A DNA stretch of 64,000 nt from Vibrio maritimus. GTDB taxonomy: Bacteria > Pseudomonadota > Gammaproteobacteria > Enterobacterales > Vibrionaceae. The position numbers and the translations under genes are program-made. The notes under the pieces were generated by a model that was given only the letters and a program-made list of their open reading frames with translations, made no database searches and had not been told where the DNA came from. The stretch lies in the NCBI GenBank assembly GCA_000755425.1, contig BBMT01000007.1:186001-250000 (forward strand), written 5' to 3'. Positions 27,700-37,404 of the stretch are shown here, one piece after another; the stretch's first letter is position 1, and each line of letters begins with the position of its first letter.

Positions 27700-28574
27700 A
27701 TGCAGTTTGAACAATATTACCAACAGGCTCGCCGCAAGCAGAAGATGGACGCACTTATGTGGTCATCGATGTTTATGCTGCTCTATTTGCTCTCGGGGCA
27801 TTATGCAGAGTTCAGTCTCTCAACCATTTTGCGTAATGCGCCCGCCCTGTTTGACTACATCTACGATACGCTTCCACAGCTTTCATGGGATGTTTTATTT
27901 GCTAGCAGAGACGAGAACGGACGAGCAGTACCCGGCTCTTTGATTTACTGGGGCTATCGTTTACCTATTCAGATCCCTCTTCTTTGGGAAACGATCAATG
28001 TCGCGATAGCAGCGACGTTAGTGTCATCGGTTGTGGCGATCATATTGCTTTTTTGGCCGCCAGTAATGGCTATGCGCCTGCGCCTGTTCGAGTGGCAGTG
28101 CGTTCTTTTGTCGCCTTTTTACGCACCATGCCGGAGCTTGCTTGGGCGGTGATGTTTGTGATGGCTTATGGCGTCGGAACCTTCCCAGGCTTCGTAGCTT
28201 TGACGCTGCATACAATAGGTAGTTTGACCAAGCTGTTCTATGAATCTATTGAGACCATTTCTGATAAGCCGGTTCGAGGTCTGACGGCGTGTGGTTCAAC
28301 ACCTGTCCAGCGATTGCGTTTCGCTTTTTGGCCGCAGATTAAGCCAACGGTCCTGTCGTATATCTTTCTTCGATTTGAAATCAATTTTCGCTCATCGACC
28401 ATTCTTGGCTTAGTTGGGGCGGGCGGTATTGGTCAAGAGTTGATGACGAACATCAGCTTAGGTCGACATGATCAGGTCAGCATTACGCTTCTGTTGATCA
28501 TCATTGTGGTCGCGCTCATAGACATGACGTCGGGCGTTCTGCGCAAAAAAGTCATCAGTGGAGATGTAAAATGA
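27700..28574 (+). CDS. phnE: phosphonate ABC transporter permease PhnE, first copy (frameshifted near 28045)
   Basis: Binding-protein-dependent membrane permease. N-terminal part with two hydrophobic segments; then AVRSFVAFLRTMPELAWAVMF and GLTACGSTPVQRLRFAFWPQ, the EAA-like loop region, and FRSSTILGLVGAGGIGQELM. The frame breaks at ATTGCTTTTTTGG; adding a G gives AIILAFLAASNGYAPAPV and about 291 residues. It overlaps phnE2 by four bases (ATGA). Confidence 0.88.
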
Positions 28575-29437
28575 CGGAGCTAACGTTAGAGCAAATCAAA
28601 CAAGAGAATAAAGCGATTTTCTCGCAGCAAAAACGTTATTTGACCATTGTTGCTGTGCTCGCGAGCAGCGTTTTGGTGTATTACTTCCTATTCTTTACTT
28701 TCTTTGGCGTGTCTTCAAAGCAGTTTGAAATGGGGAACAGCAAAATCATGAGTTATTTCCTGCATATGTTTGTATGGAGAGACTTTTGGGATTGGCCGTT
28801 TGCCTATTATTTTAAACAAATTGCGATAACACTGGCGATTGTATTCGGCGGCACGTTAACCGCATCTCTTGTGGCATTGCCATTGTCTTTTATGGCTGCT
28901 CGCAACGTGATGACTGGACCATTTCGCATTATCGCTACTTTGATGCGTCGTGTGTTTGATGTGCTGCGCGGAATCGATATGGCAATCTGGGGCATGATCT
29001 TCGTTCGTGCCGTCGGTCTAGGGCCTCTTGCGGGGGTGATGGCGGTGTTTGTTCAAGATTTAGGTCTATTCGGCAAACTGTACGCAGAGAGCCACGAATC
29101 AGCAGACAACAAACCATCACGTGGCTTAACGGCGCTAGGGGCAAACAATCTACAGAAACATCGTTTTGCCATCTTTACCCAGTCATTCCCAACCTTTCTT
29201 GCATTAACCTTGTACCAACTGGAATCAAATACACGTTCTGCGGCGGTATTGGGTTTTGTTGGCGCTGGTGGTATCGGTTTGGTTTATGCGGAAAACATGC
29301 GCTTATGGAACTGGGACGTGGTGACGTTTATCACACTCGTTCTCGTTGCCATTATTATGGGGCTAGATAAGGTATCGAGCATACTGAGGCAAAAATACAT
29401 AGTGGGAGAAAATGTCCCGCTGTATGAAAAGCGATAA
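28571..29437 (+). CDS. phnE: phosphonate ABC transporter permease PhnE, second copy
   Basis: 288 residues, intact, about six membrane segments. EAA-like region SRGLTALGANNLQKHRFAIFTQSFPTFLAL followed by RSAAVLGFVGAGGIGLVY. Forms a heterodimer with the first PhnE (inference from tandem pairing). Last gene of the transporter unit. Confidence 0.93.
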   Translation: MTELTLEQIKQENKAIFSQQKRYLTIVAVLASSVLVYYFLFFTFFGVSSKQFEMGNSKIMSYFLHMFVWRDFWDWPFAYYFKQIAITLAIVFGGTLTASLVALPLSFMAARNVMTGPFRIIATLMRRVFDVLRGIDMAIWGMIFVRAVGLGPLAGVMAVFVQDLGLFGKLYAESHESADNKPSRGLTALGANNLQKHRFAIFTQSFPTFLALTLYQLESNTRSAAVLGFVGAGGIGLVYAENMRLWNWDVVTFITLVLVAIIMGLDKVSSILRQKYIVGENVPLYEKR

Positions 29438-29443
29438 GTAGCA

Positions 29444-29473
29444 GTGGGTTAGCCTGTCTTTGGGCTAGCCCAC
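29444..29473. terminator. hairpin after phnE2
   Basis: GTGGGTTAGCC / GGCTAGCCCAC, 11-bp stem with one G-T pair. No T run follows on the + strand, so termination is uncertain. Confidence 0.5.
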
Positions 29474-29511
29474 CGCAAACTCGCCTTTCCCTTTTATCGA
29501 CAAAACCAAAA

Positions 29512-29531
29512 AAGCCAGCTTGCGCTGGCAA
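29512..29531 (-). terminator. terminator of the opp-pepP operon
   Basis: Stem GCCAGC / GCTGGC with a TTGC loop; read on the minus strand it is followed by TTTTTTGG. Confidence 0.7.
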
Positions 29532-29604
29532 ACCTTTCTTCACTAGCCATCAGAGCTTGCTTTCATCTGGCTAACACGTGAAAGGAACACGGGAGAGGAA
29601 GGGA

Positions 29605-31388
29605 TTAAACCGGACGTGTTGCGTCCTTGAGCCAATCAAGCGTATCGCCACCAAGATAAGGCGATAGCAATTCGAACACTTGCTGATGATAGTTATTGAG
29701 CCAAGAACGCTCTGTGGACTCGAGCATTGCTAGGTTTAAAAGATTGGTTGCAATTGGCGCAATGGTGATGGTTTCAAACCCATAGAACTCACCAAACTCG
29801 TTTGAGGTGCGCGGTACTACCTTCATGATGTTTTCAATGCGAATGCCGTATCCGCCTTCACGATAGACACCAGGTTCGTTGGTGATCACCATGCCAAGCT
29901 CTAGAGCCACTTCTTTGATATTTTGAGAAAAGTTTTGCGGCCCTTCGTGCACGTTCAAGCAGACGCCCACACCATGACCAGTGCCACATTTATAGTCAAT
30001 GCCATGCTGCCAGAGTACGCCTCGCGCGAGAATATCGAGGTTCGCTCCTGTGGTGCCTTTTAAGAACTGCGCGGTCGTTAGACGGATAACAGCTTTGAGT
30101 ACCAAGGTGTAATCGACTCGCTGCTGCTCAGTTGGCTGGCCGAAATGGAAAGTGCGAGTAATATCTGTGGTGCCACCCGGATATTGGCCGCCAGAGTCGA
30201 CCAAAAACAGATTGCTCTCATCGACGGTCGCATTGCTTTGTTCGTTGGCAGCATAGTGCATTTTGGCGCCATGTTCTGCAAAGCCTGCAATGGTTCTAAA
30301 GCTGTCGGATAGATAACCATCAAGCTGTTTGCGGTAGCCTTCTAGCTGCTGCTCTGCTGCCAGTTCCGTCACTTGACCACTTGGAACTTGCTGCTCTAGC
30401 CAGTGCATAAAGCGCACCATGGCCACGCCATCTTGAATCAAGGTTTGCTCCATGGAAGCCAGCTCGGTTGGGTTCTTTTGAGCCTTCATTTTGGTGACGA
30501 CACATGGGGTATCGACCAAAGATATGGTGAGATTAATCGAGCTGGCGAGCAGGCTGTCAGTATTGGTTGAGCTAAAGTGAAGCTTGGTCTTGCTTGGTAG
30601 CAAGTTGATGGTGTCTGAGACTTTGCCGTAGTCGAGCGTCACAATACCAGCGTCTAACAGCTGCTTTTCAAGCGCGGCATTGATTTTTAATCGGTCGATG
30701 AATAAATGGCAGCTTTGTGCAGTAACCAGTAAGTAAGCCTCTGAAATCGGGCAATAGGGAGTGTCTGCGCCACGAATGTTTAGGCTCCACATGACATCGT
30801 CAAGGTAGAGACCAGCAGCGCTTGTGCTTCCTCATCGTGCAGGTAGTCGCGTAGTCGGGTGAGCTTGTCATCCACCGACTCACCAGCATAGGCGATGTCA
30901 TGGCTGAAGATTGGCGCTTGAGGGCGTAGCGGACGCTCTTGCCAAATCGGCGTTAGGATGTCGGCAAGCTCAATGCGAATGCCTTTCGGGGTCAGCTCTT
31001 GCTCAAGCTGCTGATAGAACGCGTAGCTGATAGAGCGGCCATCGACACCGACCACTGATTGTGTCGGTAGCGTTTGTGCCAACCACTTAGCGATGGATGG
31101 CGTTTCCGCTTCTTTTGCTTTGAACAGTGACAAGCTAGTACCAGATAGCTGCTCCTCGGCTTGAATATAGTAACGGCCATCTGTCCATACTCCACCACCT
31201 TGAGCGGTGACCACGGCATCGCCTGCTGAGCCAGTAAAGCCAGAGATCCAACTACGCGCTAGCCAATGAGCTGCTGAGTATTCGCTGTTGTGTGGATCAT
31301 TATTGGTGACGATATACGCGCTGTAGCCTCGCTGTTTCATGGCATTGCGCAGAAGAGCTAATCGCTCACAAATTGGGTTCTGTTTCAT
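29605..31388 (-). CDS. Xaa-Pro aminopeptidase, M24B family (frameshifted near 30805)
   Basis: Cytoplasmic metallopeptidase that removes the residue before proline. The N-terminal creatinase-like domain (YSAYIVTNNDPHNSEYSA, GGVWTDGRYYIQAEEQL) occupies the first 200 or so residues and stops at 30780. The pita-bread catalytic part shows the metal ligands in VDSGGQYPGGTTDITRTF (DxG...D), GTGHGVG, NEPGVYREG and GIRIEN. Adding one C at CTACCTTGACG (about 30802-30807) joins them as LVSTLDDVMWSLNIRG, about 594 residues, the long PepP type. Its ATG overlaps the stop of the upstream importer ATPase, so peptide uptake and X-Pro cleavage are translated from one message. Collagen peptides are rich in X-Pro bonds. 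Confidence 0.9.
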
Positions 31389-32382
31389 ACAGGGGACGTT
31401 CCTAATGTCGAGTGAGTACAAAAAATATGGTGATGCTGGTTACCTGTTTTCGTGGGTGGTTGCTGTCCACATTGCTCCGTTGCATCTGGGCAGCGAGTCC
31501 TAAATACGCAACCGCTTGGCGGATTGAGTGGAGAAGGTAAGTCTCCGCTCAAAAGTTGAATATCGCGCGCTTTGGCGAGTGTCGGATTGGCGATGGGCAC
31601 AGCGGAAAGGAGTGCTTTGGTGTAGGGATGTTTCGCCTCATCAAACACTTGCTGATAATGTCCTACCTCCATCGGTTTGCCAAGATACATCACCATCACG
31701 CGATCGCTGATATGTCGAACCACACTCAGATCGTGAGCAATCATGACCAGGGTCAGTCCCATCTCTTTTTTTAAGTCATCGAGTAAGTTAATGACCTGGC
31801 TTGAACCGAAACATCCAATGCACTGACAGGCTCATCACAGACGACAAGATCAGGATTAAGGATCAGCGCTCTTGCAATGCCGACACGTTGGCATTGACCA
31901 CCTGAAAACTCATGGGGATAGCGATTACGCTGGCTTGCCAACAAGCCAACTTTGTCCATCATGGTGATGACACGTCGTTCAACTTCTTGTCGCTTGAGCT
32001 GGGGTTCGTGTGTGAGCAGTGGCTCTGCAATACACTCAGCGATGGTTAGCCTTGGGTTCAAACAGGCAGAGGGATCTTGGAATACCATTTGAAATTCACG
32101 GCGTCGGCGAGCAAGTTCGGCTTTACCAAATGCGCGCATGTCTTCACCTTTCCAGATGAGATCGCCTTGAGTTGGTTCAATTAATCTCAGCAGTGCGCGC
32201 GCAAGTGTCGATTTGCCGCAACCCGATTCGCCCACGATTCCTAAGGTTTCGCCGCGATAAACATCGATATCAATGCCATTGACGGCCTTAACTACCTTAC
32301 GTTTACTGGCGATAAGGTGTTTTTTGACCGTAAAGTGTACTTGCAGATCTTGCGCCGCTAATAGTATCTCTTTGCGTTGCAT
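31385..32382 (-). CDS. oppF: oligopeptide ABC transporter ATP-binding protein OppF type (frameshifted near 31800)
   Basis: Walker [11 protein letters not shown]-loop [13 protein letters not shown], signature [15 protein letters not shown], Walker [17 protein letters not shown]; the C-terminal part has [19 protein letters not shown] and the OppF/DppF tail [15 protein letters not shown]. Adding one C (GCCAGG) joins them as [17 protein letters not shown], 332 residues. Cytoplasmic energy-coupling subunit paired with OppD. Confidence 0.9.
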
Positions 32383-32391
32383 ACTATCTCC

Positions 32392-33396
32392 TTAGGCCGA
32401 CTGAGTTGTAGGCTGATTAAAAAGTGGGGTCACGGTTTGCTGCCCAGCGACATGACAAGCGATCGCTTGCTGCTGCGAAATCGGCAAAAACGCGGGCATG
32501 GAGGCGCTACACTCAGGCTTGTAATGTTGGCAGCGCTCTTTGAATGGACAACCTTTATGGTTAATCAGTGCGCTGGGTGGACTGCCCGGAATGGTCGGTA
32601 GGCGATCCATGTCTTCGCTTACCGATGGAATGGCGTTGAGCAGTCCTTGGGTGTAAGGGTGTGCTGGGTGAGCAAACAAGCTTTCAGTGTCGGCTTGTTC
32701 CATGCGGTTGCCGCCGTACATCACGAGGACTCGGTCGCACATCTCTGCCACGACGCCCATGTCATGAGTGATGAGCAAGATGGCGGTATTAAACTCATGT
32801 TGCAGATCTCGCAAGAGGGACAGGATTTGCGCCTGTACCGTCACATCCAGCGCCGTTGTTGGTTCATCAGCAATCAACAGCTCTGGACGACACAGCAGCG
32901 CCATAGCAATCATTACCCGTTGGCGCATGCCGCCTGAAAGCTCATGAGGGTATTGATTAAGGCGAGTCTCTGGAGAAGGAATACGCACCGCATCAAGCAT
33001 TCTAATTGACTCGGCTTGTGCTTCAACGCGCGACAGTCCTTTGTGAATGATCAGTACTTCGCAAAGCTGCTTGCCGATTTTCATGAATGGGTTGAGCGAG
33101 GTCATTGGGTCTTGAAAGATCATGCTGATCTTCTCTGCTCGAATGTGGTTGAGCTGTCGTTTAGACATCGCCAATAGGTTTTCGCCATGCAAGTTAGCCT
33201 CGCCAGACACCTTGCCATTGTGAGCCGTCAGCCCCATGAGTGCGAATACTGATTGGCTTTTTCCTGAGCCCGATTCGCCGACAATACCTAAAGTCTCGCC
33301 GGCACTGATGCTATAGCTGAGATTGTTGACCGCTTTGACCCTGCCGTCAGGCGTTGCAAACTCAACGTTCATATTGTTTACCGTTAATATCGTCAT
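32392..33396 (-). CDS. oppD: oligopeptide ABC transporter ATP-binding protein OppD type
   Basis: 334 residues from the ATG at 33396 (AGGA nine bases upstream; the ATG at 33405 is too close to it). Walker [11 protein letters not shown]-loop [13 protein letters not shown], signature [15 protein letters not shown], Walker [16 protein letters not shown], and the C-terminal Cys-containing motif CPFKERC...C that is common in OppD/DppD. Intact. Confidence 0.93.
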   Translation of the reverse strand: MTILTVNNMNVEFATPDGRVKAVNNLSYSISAGETLGIVGESGSGKSQSVFALMGLTAHNGKVSGEANLHGENLLAMSKRQLNHIRAEKISMIFQDPMTSLNPFMKIGKQLCEVLIIHKGLSRVEAQAESIRMLDAVRIPSPETRLNQYPHELSGGMRQRVMIAMALLCRPELLIADEPTTALDVTVQAQILSLLRDLQHEFNTAILLITHDMGVVAEMCDRVLVMYGGNRMEQADTESLFAHPAHPYTQGLLNAIPSVSEDMDRLPTIPGSPPSALINHKGCPFKERCQHYKPECSASMPAFLPISQQQAIACHVAGQQTVTPLFNQPTTQSA

Positions 33397-33407
33397 AATG
33401 TGCATTC

Positions 33408-34353
33408 CTAGCGGTCTTTAGGGTCAAGTGCGTCGCGAAGACCATCACCAATGAAGTTAAAACAGAACAATGTAGCGACCAAAAAAGTTGACGGAAACAG
33501 CAGTTGCCACAAGGCGACATCAATGGTTTTTGCGCCTTCGGCTATCAAAATGCCCCAGCTAGTATCTGGTGGTTGAACCCCCAGACCTAAAAAGCTCAAA
33601 AACGATTCAAACATGATGAAACCAGGCACCATCAAAGAGGAGTAAACCATGACAATGCCAAGTACATTGGGCAAAACATGACGTCTTACTATGGTGAGCT
33701 TGAGACGCCGATTGAGTGCGCTGCTTCTATGAATTCACGTTTTTTAATACTGAAGGTCACGCCTCGCACCACGCGAGCGATGCCCAGCCAAGAAACCATG
33801 CCGATGACAACAAAAATTAGGTAGATGTTGTTGCCAAACAGAGTGACAAAGAGAATCACCATGAACATGAAGGGGACGGAATCGAGGATCTCGATGACTC
33901 GCATCATGACGCTATCGACGACTCCGCCGAGGTAGCCAGAGATACTGCCCCAAATAGTGCCGATAACCACTGCGACAAGCGCGCCCATAAAACCCACCAT
34001 TATAGAGAGCTGTCCGCCTTTCATGGTGCGAGCGAACAGATCTTGCCCCAAGTCATCGGTGCCAAAGTAGTGCTGTGAGGTGATGGATGGCTTACCTAGT
34101 TCATACGGGTCTGATACCACGTTCCAGTCGATTTCATCATGGCTAAATGGGGTCAGGTGTGGTCCTGCGGTTATGCATAGCACGATAAACGCGAGCAGAT
34201 AGATGGAAGTCATCGCAGCGCGGTTTTTGCGAAACCGGCTCCACGCATCTTGCCAAAGGCTGCGACCTTCGACAGCTTCAATCTGACTGGTTTCAATATG
34301 GTTGATGACCTGCTCGGAAAACTGAGAGGCATCGAGTTTTTAGTAGTGATCAT
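33408..34353 (-). CDS. oppC: oligopeptide ABC transporter permease OppC type (two frameshifts)
   Basis: Start ATG at 34353 follows a perfect AGGAGG. The N-terminal 45 residues (ITTKKLDASQFSEQVIN...) are in a different frame because the A run TAAAAACTCG is one base short. The core has HYFGTDDLGQDLFARTMKGG, typical of OppC/DppC, and RGVTFSIKKREFIEAAHSIG, the EAA motif. A second break at CAAGCTCACC is repaired by one C, giving SSLTIVRRHVLPNVLG. Total about 315 residues with about six membrane segments. Confidence 0.88.
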
Positions 34354-34361
34354 GGTGCCTC

Positions 34362-35282
34362 CTAGACGTTAATTCTTGGGTCAATCACGGTGTATAAGAT
34401 ATCGACAATCAAGTTGAACAGAATGGTCAGTGAAGCGACGATAAGTGTGATTCCCATAACCAGCCCATAGTCTCGGTTAAGTGCGCCCGATACAAAGTGC
34501 TGACCCATGCCGCCGGTACCAAAAAAGATATCGATGATTACTGAGCCCGTAACCACAGCAACAAACGCAGGTCCAAGCATGGCTACGACAGGGATCAAAG
34601 ACGGCCTTAGTGCGTGATGAAACAGGATGTAGCTGGTGGAAAGCCCTTTTGCTTGAGCGGTGCGAATATAGGGTTGGTTTAGGGTTTCTATCATCGCGCC
34701 GCGCATGACACGAGCGATACTGGCCACCGATCCAATCGCCAAACTGAGTACCGGCAATACTAGAAATGCAGCGGCGCCATTTTCCCAGCCGCCAGCAGGA
34801 AGCCAACCTAAATGAATCGAAAAAATGGTCACTAACACCGGCGCGAGCACAAAGGCGGGGATCACGACGCCTGTCATTGATAGCGACATCAAAAAGTAGT
34901 CCAAACGACTGTTACGATTTAGAGCAGCCAGAGTCCCTAATATCATCCCGACCGGTACTGAAATACAAAATGACAATACGCCCAACACCGCAGAGACAGG
35001 CCAAGACTGAGCGACCAACTGAGTCACCGTAAAGTCTTGATAAACAAAACTTGGTCCCAAATCGCCTTGAAGGAAATTTTTGATATAGATGCCGTATTGA
35101 ATCAAAAAGGGCTCGTTGAGGTGAAACTTAGCCTCGATATTGGCACGCACTACTTCTGGCATTGGGCGCTCCATATCAAAAGGACCACCAGGGGCTATGT
35201 GCATCAGCCAAAACGAGACTAGGGCGATGAAGAGTAGGGTAGGAATGGCGATACATAGACGCCGAAGGATGTACCACAACAT
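34362..35282 (-). CDS. oppB: oligopeptide ABC transporter permease OppB type
   Basis: 306 residues from the ATG at 35282 (GGAG upstream, beginning MLWYILRRL). Typical OppB/DppB features: an N-terminal membrane segment, PGGPFD, GSVASIARVMRGAMIETLNQPYIRTAQAKG (EAA loop), and TGSVIIDIFFGTGGMGQHFV. Intact. Pairs with OppC to form the channel. Confidence 0.93.
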   Translation of the reverse strand: MLWYILRRLCIAIPTLLFIALVSFWLMHIAPGGPFDMERPMPEVVRANIEAKFHLNEPFLIQYGIYIKNFLQGDLGPSFVYQDFTVTQLVAQSWPVSAVLGVLSFCISVPVGMILGTLAALNRNSRLDYFLMSLSMTGVVIPAFVLAPVLVTIFSIHLGWLPAGGWENGAAAFLVLPVLSLAIGSVASIARVMRGAMIETLNQPYIRTAQAKGLSTSYILFHHALRPSLIPVVAMLGPAFVAVVTGSVIIDIFFGTGGMGQHFVSGALNRDYGLVMGITLIVASLTILFNLIVDILYTVIDPRINV

Positions 35283-35359
35283 AGTCGTCTCCAATAAAGA
35301 AAAAAGGGCCTACCTACGTGCTATGACGTTGCTGTCAGGTCGACCCAAAAAGTGGTGTC

Positions 35360-36970
35360 TTAATGTGCTGTGACGTAGACGTTTTTGCGGTAATAAGAAG
35401 ACTCAGGGTTGGTGCGCTCGTAGCCACCAATGTGAGGCTTCACCAGATACTGGTCATTGCCAGGACGGTAGACGGGAATGATCGCCATCTCATCAATGAG
35501 TAGAGTTTCTGCTTCGATGTATGCTTGTGATGGATCTGACATGACTTTCGATTCATTCATAAGCTTGTCGTAGAGGGCATTATTGAATTTAGAGTCGTTG
35601 TACTCACCAGTAGAGACAAAGATATCTAACCAAGTCGATGCTTCGTTGTAGTCCGCTGTCCAGCCTCCGCGGCTGACGTTGCCTGGATCTTTGAGTGCAT
35701 AGAATACTTTTGGCTCGAGCTGTTGGATTTCAACTTGTACGCCCAAGACGCTTTTCCACATTCCTACCATCGCAGTCGCCATCTTCACATCGTTAGAAAA
35801 GGTTGGAACTGTGAAGGTGAGTTTAAGCGGGTTGTCTTTGCCATACCCCGCATCAGCCAGAAGCTGCTTCCCTTTTTGATTACGCTCTTGCTGCGTCCAG
35901 TTGGCAAACTCGGGCGTGTGGCTGCGGTAACCATCGGTTTGTGGTGGCACTAGAGTAAACATAGGAATGCCGCCATTTTTCAAGATAGCCTTGGTCAGAA
36001 TACTACGGTCGATAGCGTAAGAGAGTGCCGTTCGAACGCGAACATCTTTGGTCGGCCCCTTCTCGGTATTGAGGTAGTAGAACGTAGAACCGAGTGATGC
36101 ACTGGTATCAGCCACTTGTTCTGGGAACTGCTTGAGAAGCTTATTTTTTTGCGCAGATGGAATCGACAACGCCTCATCAATTTCACCCGCTAGATAACGA
36201 TTGAGGGAGACGTTGGCATCCCCAATGGGTAGCCAAGTGATCTCTTCAAGTACGACGTTGCCAGCGTCCCAATAGTGTGGGTTTTTCTTCATCACCATCT
36301 TCTCATTCACTTTCCAGCTCTCTACGCTGAAAGCACCGTTAGTGACGATATTGGCAGGCTGCGTCCATTCGCTGCCGTATTTTTCAACGGTGGCTTGATG
36401 TACGGGTGCTAATACGGGGTGGCTTAGCAGCTTAATAAAAAACGGTACTGGCTGCTCGAGGGTGACTTCGAAAGTTAGGTCATCGACAGCACGCACGCCC
36501 AAGGTTTCTGGTGCAGCTTTGCCAGCCATAATGTTGGCGGAATTTTTGATTTTCGGAATGGCGGCGAACCAAGCATAAGGGGAGGCCGTTTCTGGATTCA
36601 GTAGACGCTGCCAGCTGTAGACGAAATCGTGAGCCGTTAATGTCTCGCCATTTGACCAATTAGATTCACGCAGGTTAAAGGTGTAGACCGTATTGTCGGC
36701 ATTGGCACTCCAAGATTTAGCAATACCTGGAATCGTACGACCTTGTTTGTCTTGAACGGTGAGCCCTTCAAACAGGTCACGCCCTAGGTTAAACGCAGGT
36801 TCTGCTGCTTGCTTTGCCGGGTCAATTGAGGTGACTTCTGCACCGTTGTTGAGCGTGATTGATTGTTCAGGCGCAAGTTGCGTGCCTTGTGGGTAGGGTT
36901 TTGCTATTACCCCCGTCGCGAGCACACTGGCGACGAGCGTTCCTAACATCAGTAGCTTGGTCTTTTTCAT
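35360..36970 (-). CDS. oppA: oligopeptide ABC transporter substrate-binding protein OppA type
   Basis: 536 residues from the ATG at 36970 (AGGAAG upstream). Signal peptide ending in VIA. SBP_bac_5 family: LTLNNGAEVTSIDPAKQ-like start after the leader, RDLFEGLTVQDKQGRTIPGIAKSW, HDFVYSWQRLLNPETASPYAWF, RVRTALSYAIDRSIL. It is the first gene of oppABCDF-pepP on the minus strand; a predicted operator shared with the hydroxyproline genes lies about 50 bp upstream. Close to the E. coli OppA length, so it probably takes peptides of a few residues. Confidence 0.93.
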   Translation of the reverse strand: MKKTKLLMLGTLVASVLATGVIAKPYPQGTQLAPEQSITLNNGAEVTSIDPAKQAAEPAFNLGRDLFEGLTVQDKQGRTIPGIAKSWSANADNTVYTFNLRESNWSNGETLTAHDFVYSWQRLLNPETASPYAWFAAIPKIKNSANIMAGKAAPETLGVRAVDDLTFEVTLEQPVPFFIKLLSHPVLAPVHQATVEKYGSEWTQPANIVTNGAFSVESWKVNEKMVMKKNPHYWDAGNVVLEEITWLPIGDANVSLNRYLAGEIDEALSIPSAQKNKLLKQFPEQVADTSASLGSTFYYLNTEKGPTKDVRVRTALSYAIDRSILTKAILKNGGIPMFTLVPPQTDGYRSHTPEFANWTQQERNQKGKQLLADAGYGKDNPLKLTFTVPTFSNDVKMATAMVGMWKSVLGVQVEIQQLEPKVFYALKDPGNVSRGGWTADYNEASTWLDIFVSTGEYNDSKFNNALYDKLMNESKVMSDPSQAYIEAETLLIDEMAIIPVYRPGNDQYLVKPHIGGYERTNPESSYYRKNVYVTAH

Positions 36971-37016
36971 CACTTCCTCGTTGTGTTTGGTTCGTTATCG
37001 TTATCACAAGAGAAAG

Positions 37017-37036
37017 GTATATTGTATAAAATGTGC
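37017..37036 (-). promoter_or_regulatory. predicted hydroxyproline-regulon operator upstream of oppA
   Basis: GTATATTGTATAAAATGTGC matches 18 of 20 positions of GTATATTKTATAMAATATAC. It lies 47-66 bp upstream of the oppA start. The 36971-37404 intergenic region otherwise holds a 16-bp tandem duplication and the promoter of the beta-helix gene. Confidence 0.65.
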
Positions 37037-37160
37037 TCGCAATAAATTGTTAACATGACATTAACAAAGGGTCGATTGCTAGGCTGGTGGGGCTTAGTTT
37101 TTGAGACTGGAGGAAGTCAGATAGTTTAAAAGCCCATTTCGGCATGGAATCTGATTAGTT

Positions 37161-37192
37161 TGCCTTGGTGTATAAGTGCCTTGGTGTATCAG
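37161..37192. repeat. tandem 16-bp duplication
   Basis: TGCCTTGGTGTATAAG followed directly by TGCCTTGGTGTATCAG (one mismatch), between oppA and the beta-helix gene. Could be slippage or a pair of binding sites. Confidence 0.5.
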
Positions 37193-37404
37193 TGATTCGG
37201 ATGACGACACTCTAGCGCTAATGATACGGGGCGCTGTCTCGGTATGATTGCAATTAAGTGCATAAAGTGATTTTGCTGCTGAAGCAATATCCCACAATTC
37301 CAACTTGAATTTAGAACTGCCTCGCAGGCAAATGTTGACTGAAAATAGACAGCAAGACCAGCCACTACGCTTTGTTTGGTTTAACACAAAACAAAGGGAA
37401 TAAC

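Noticed and set aside
30078..30323. Overlapping frames inside the aminopeptidase and many similar antisense frames elsewhere
   Set aside because: They lack ribosome sites or family resemblance and lie wholly inside conserved genes.
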